A stretch of 31,449 nt of DNA from Candidatus Bipolaricaulota bacterium (GTDB taxonomy: Bacteria > Bipolaricaulota > Bipolaricaulia > UBA7950 > UBA9294). The translations under genes were made by a program, and so were the position numbers. Where the stretch lies: assembly GCA_020350845.1 (NCBI GenBank), contig CP070725.1, positions 388,216 to 419,664 on the forward strand, read 5' to 3'. The notes beneath the pieces are model-generated. The model ran no database searches and had not been told where the DNA came from. It saw only the letters and a program-made list of their open reading frames with translations. Shown one piece after another: positions 29,265-31,449 of the stretch (positions are counted from its first letter, which is position 1; every line of letters starts with the position of its first letter).

Positions 29265-29767
29265 GAAGCCTCCGCCGACTCGTTGTCGAGCGCCGTCGGC
29301 CGGCGGAACTCGGAGAGATCCATCTCGTACTCGACGAAGTCCTGGAACTCGTCCTCCTCCGCGAACGGCGACTCGATCGAGGAGTCCTCGAAGACCTTGT
29401 CGGCGACATAGATTGGGCTTCCGATGCGAAGAGCGAGGGCGATCGAGTCGGACGGCCGCGCGTCGACCTCGACCGACTCTCCGCCGGCACGAGCGAGGAC
29501 GATCCTCGCGTAGTACGTGCCTTCCTTCTCCTCCGAGATGACGATCCGCTCCACCGACCCCTTGAGATCCTCGATGATCTCCTTCATCAGGTCGTGGGTC
29601 ATCGGTCGCGGGAACCGTCCGCTCTGCAGTCCGAAAGCGATCGCGATCGCTTCCGCCTCCCCGATCCAGATCGGCATCGCGCGATTGGAGTTCCTGTCCT
29701 TGAGCAGGACCACAGGCGAGTTGCTGAGCGGATCGACCAGGAGCGCCTTGATTTCGGCCTCGCGCAT
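29261..29767 (-). CDS. Bifunctional nuclease domain protein (DUF151)
   Basis: 168 residues from ATG 29767, with AAGGAG 7 bases upstream. The N-terminal DUF151/BFN domain is clear: MREAEIKALLVDPLSNSPVVLLKD, RAMPIWIGEAEAIAIAFGLQ, RPMTHDLMKEIIEDL and the VDARPSDSIALALRIGSPIYV block. The acidic C-terminal tail (FAEEDEFQDFVEYEMDLSEF) resembles the UVR-like tail region found in some members. Plant and bacterial relatives have reported DNase/RNase activity; the role here is unknown. It has its own promoter and its stop codon shares CTAG with the opposing gene. Confidence 0.9.
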   Translation of the reverse strand: MREAEIKALLVDPLSNSPVVLLKDRNSNRAMPIWIGEAEAIAIAFGLQSGRFPRPMTHDLMKEIIEDLKGSVERIVISEEKEGTYYARIVLARAGGESVEVDARPSDSIALALRIGSPIYVADKVFEDSSIESPFAEEDEFQDFVEYEMDLSEFRRPTALDNESAEAS

Positions 29768-29809
29768 TGCTCGTCTCCTTTGGCACCCTCAGGACGACGT
29801 TGGCTGAGC

Positions 29810-29838
29810 ATTATAGCAGTCACCGACGCCGAGGGGAA
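29810..29838 (-). promoter_or_regulatory. Extended -10 promoter of the DUF151 gene
   Basis: Minus-strand perfect -10 TATAAT (29810-29815) preceded by TGC, an extended -10 (TGnTATAAT). The -35 at 17 bases spacing is weak (TTCCCC, 29833-29838), as expected when the extended element compensates. Predicted leader is about 35 bases with AAGGAG before the ATG. Confidence 0.7.
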
Positions 29839-29871
29839 GTATCCACATCACATTCGTAGGGCAGGCCTCGA

Positions 29872-31416
29872 TCATCCCGGAATCGAAGGAAGAGGCCATC
29901 GCGAAGCGCTTTCCGGATGCTGATAGACGACCTTCCCGCCGAGGAAGGTCATCTCCACGCGCAGCTCGCGGATGCGCCCGGGGGTTGCGACGGGATTCCC
30001 ATTGAGCACGACGAGATCGGCGATGTGCCCGGGGGCAATCTCCCCTTTGGACTCCTCTTCGAAGGAGGCTGCCGCCCCGGCGGCGGTGTAGGCGTGGAGC
30101 GCGTCGGCCACCGACAGGCGCTGCCCGACGTATGGCGCATTGACCGCTCCGTGGATCCCGAGCAGCGGTCCCATCGGCATGCCGTCCGAGCCGAAGACGA
30201 GGGGAAGCCCCTGTGCCGCGATCGTCGCGTGAGGGTTGCTCGTGCGGTCGCGCTCCGCGCCGAGCCTGCGCTCGTAGAAGCTGTCCGGGCCCGACCATCG
30301 GCCGACGAAGTTGGGCTGCATTGAAAGCCACAAGCCGAGAGCGGCGGCACGCTCGACATGCCCCTCCCGCGGGAGCTCGAAGTGCTCGATGCGATGGCGC
30401 AACGTGCGCGACGTGCCGACAGCCTCGTGGGCGGAAATCACCTGCTCGATCGCACGATCGCCGATGGCGTGCACCGCGGTCGGCATCCCCGCCTCCTCGG
30501 CAGCACGCAAGAAGGAACGCAGGTGCTCGTCCGTGTGATTGAGCCGCCCGCGCCCTCCGGTGTCGGCAAACGGGGCGTGGACCGCAGCGTTCGCCGCCCC
30601 GATCGACCCGTCGGCGAACAGCTTGATCCCGCCGAGACGGAGCCACGGATCCCCGAAGCCCTGGTCGATCCCGAGCGCGCGCAACGAGTTGAGAAGTGGT
30701 TCTTCGGGGTAGAGGGTGACGCGCATCTCGCGAAGCCGGCGTGCGGCGACGTAGGCGCGAAGCTCTGCAGGCGCCGCCATCGCGTGCACCGACGTCACGC
30801 CGAGACGATGGGCCGTGCGGGATGCCTCGCACAGACCCTCGACCAGCATTTCCGTCGCGGGAAGCGTGGACCGGGAGAGGGTGAACGCGGCCTCTTCGAG
30901 GAGACTACCGGACTCCGAGTCGACCTGCCTCGCGTCGATCCCCGGGGGAAGCTTGTCGAGGCCGACGCGGTTGACGATCGCCAGGTGTCCGTCCACACGG
31001 ATCGCCGCGAGCGGCGTGTGCGGTGCGATCCGATCCAGCTCCGCGCGCGACAGTCGCTGCGCGGGCTCCCAAGTGGACTCGTCCCATCCGACCCCGATCG
31101 CCCACGTCCCCGCGGGGGTGGCGCGTACTGCTTCTGCAAGCAGTTCCAAAGCGTCCGACCTTCCCGACTCCGCGAGCTGCGTCCGCAGGCCGAGCGCGCG
31201 CAGCCCCTCGTGGACGAAGTGGGTGTGGCCGTCGATGAACCCGGGGAGCAGCGCGCACCCTGCCAGGTCCCACGTGTGTGCCTCGTGGCACCACTCGGGA
31301 CGCTCCTCGAATCGCCCGACCCACGTGATCACTCCTTCCCGCAGCACCACCGTCTCCGCGTGCGGGGACGTGGGAAGGATGCCGCCGGTAAGAACGAGGG
31401 CCGCGCTCGACTCCAT
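29872..31416 (-). CDS. YtcJ-like metal-dependent amidohydrolase
   Basis: 514 residues from ATG 31416. Amidohydrolase family 3 (YtcJ-like) architecture: N-terminal beta-sandwich strand, GFIDGHTHF at 59-67 with the two metal-binding histidines (H64, H66), then GIKLFADGSIG with the bridging-lysine region, TAVHAIGDRAI, RHRIEHFE, and VFGSDGMPMGP with the catalytic aspartate, followed by the C-terminal sandwich (GEIAPGHIADLVVLNGNPV). Substrate cannot be predicted; relatives act on amide or imide bonds and many are uncharacterised. The likely promoter -10 lies 6 bases from the ATG, so the mRNA should be leaderless. No pathway genes are adjacent. Confidence 0.88.
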   Translation of the reverse strand: MESSAALVLTGGILPTSPHAETVVLREGVITWVGRFEERPEWCHEAHTWDLAGCALLPGFIDGHTHFVHEGLRALGLRTQLAESGRSDALELLAEAVRATPAGTWAIGVGWDESTWEPAQRLSRAELDRIAPHTPLAAIRVDGHLAIVNRVGLDKLPPGIDARQVDSESGSLLEEAAFTLSRSTLPATEMLVEGLCEASRTAHRLGVTSVHAMAAPAELRAYVAARRLREMRVTLYPEEPLLNSLRALGIDQGFGDPWLRLGGIKLFADGSIGAANAAVHAPFADTGGRGRLNHTDEHLRSFLRAAEEAGMPTAVHAIGDRAIEQVISAHEAVGTSRTLRHRIEHFELPREGHVERAAALGLWLSMQPNFVGRWSGPDSFYERRLGAERDRTSNPHATIAAQGLPLVFGSDGMPMGPLLGIHGAVNAPYVGQRLSVADALHAYTAAGAAASFEEESKGEIAPGHIADLVVLNGNPVATPGRIRELRVEMTFLGGKVVYQHPESASRWPLPSIPG

Positions 31417-31422
31417 GCCGGG

Positions 31423-31428
31423 ATTGTA
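31423..31428 (-). promoter_or_regulatory. -10 box of the amidohydrolase, leaderless
   Basis: TACAAT on the minus strand, with six bases to the ATG at 31416. The -35 would fall at or beyond the window end, so only the -10 can be judged. Confidence 0.45.
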
Positions 31429-31449
31429 CGTGGGCCATTCCCCGGCCCC

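Noticed and set aside
28283..29923. 546-codon frame overlapping the 28320 gene in another frame
   Set aside because: The 28320 frame has a membrane segment, near-consensus promoter and sensible composition; the other is Arg-rich and low-complexity.
1..31449. Mobile elements, CRISPR arrays, integrase sites or tandem DNA repeats
   Set aside because: I found no transposase, integrase or regularly spaced direct repeats; the only repeats are protein-level modules in RpoC.

Overview
GC-rich bacterial chromosome. Almost every gene is a core translation, transcription or central-metabolism gene, read on the minus strand; one plus-strand gene (28320-29264) is the exception. I see no insertion sequences, phage genes, CRISPR arrays or plasmid functions. 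Genes are packed tightly: no gene-free stretch exceeds about 165 bases, and many neighbours overlap by 1-28 bases. The lineage cannot be fixed from this window. The fused str-S10-spc order, the large RpoC with sandwich-barrel insertions, zinc-type S14 and L24, and a family-4 uracil-DNA glycosylase fit a deep-branching, perhaps thermophilic bacterium (Thermotogota- or Bipolaricaulota-like is only a guess).

Region 1 (1-18408) is one long minus-strand superoperon, read right to left: FmdB-type zinc ribbon protein, rpoC, rpsL, rpsG, fusA, rpsJ, rplC, rplD, rplW, rplB, rpsS, rplV, rpsC, rplP, rpmC, rpsQ, rplN, rplX, rplE, rpsN, rpsH, rplF, rplR, rpsE, rplO, secY (cut by the window edge). Three expected genes are absent: rpoB before rpoC, tuf between fusA and rpsJ, and rpmD (L30) between rpsE and rplO. 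A consensus-quality promoter (TTGACA, 16 bp, TATAAT) lies in the last codons of rpoC and can drive the ribosomal genes independently.

Region 2 (18409-26877) carries ribosome- and tRNA-related genes: a divergent ThiI-like PP-loop protein, long-form hibernation factor HPF, a HerA-like ATPase with an added coiled coil and winged helix, a CCA-adding/poly(A) polymerase-family enzyme with HD domain, rbfA, the YlxP/DUF503 gene, infB, a tail-anchored TPR protein and a type-4 uracil-DNA glycosylase. Promoters can be read upstream of hpf, cca and infB.

Region 3 (26947-31449) contains tRNA-Gly(CCC), phosphoglycerate kinase, a divergently transcribed membrane-anchored protein of unknown function, a bifunctional-nuclease (DUF151) protein and a YtcJ-like amidohydrolase. 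The pgk/unknown-gene divergent promoter is notable because both directions use the same palindromic -10 (ATTATAAT). Several promoters (28320 gene, cca, amidohydrolase) sit so close to the start codon that the mRNAs should be leaderless, whereas other genes have good Shine-Dalgarno sequences.

There is no obvious new defence or mobile system. The points most worth a second look are the RpoC architecture and its separation from rpoB, the bidirectional/leaderless promoters, the HerA-like fusion, and the degenerate PP-loop protein.
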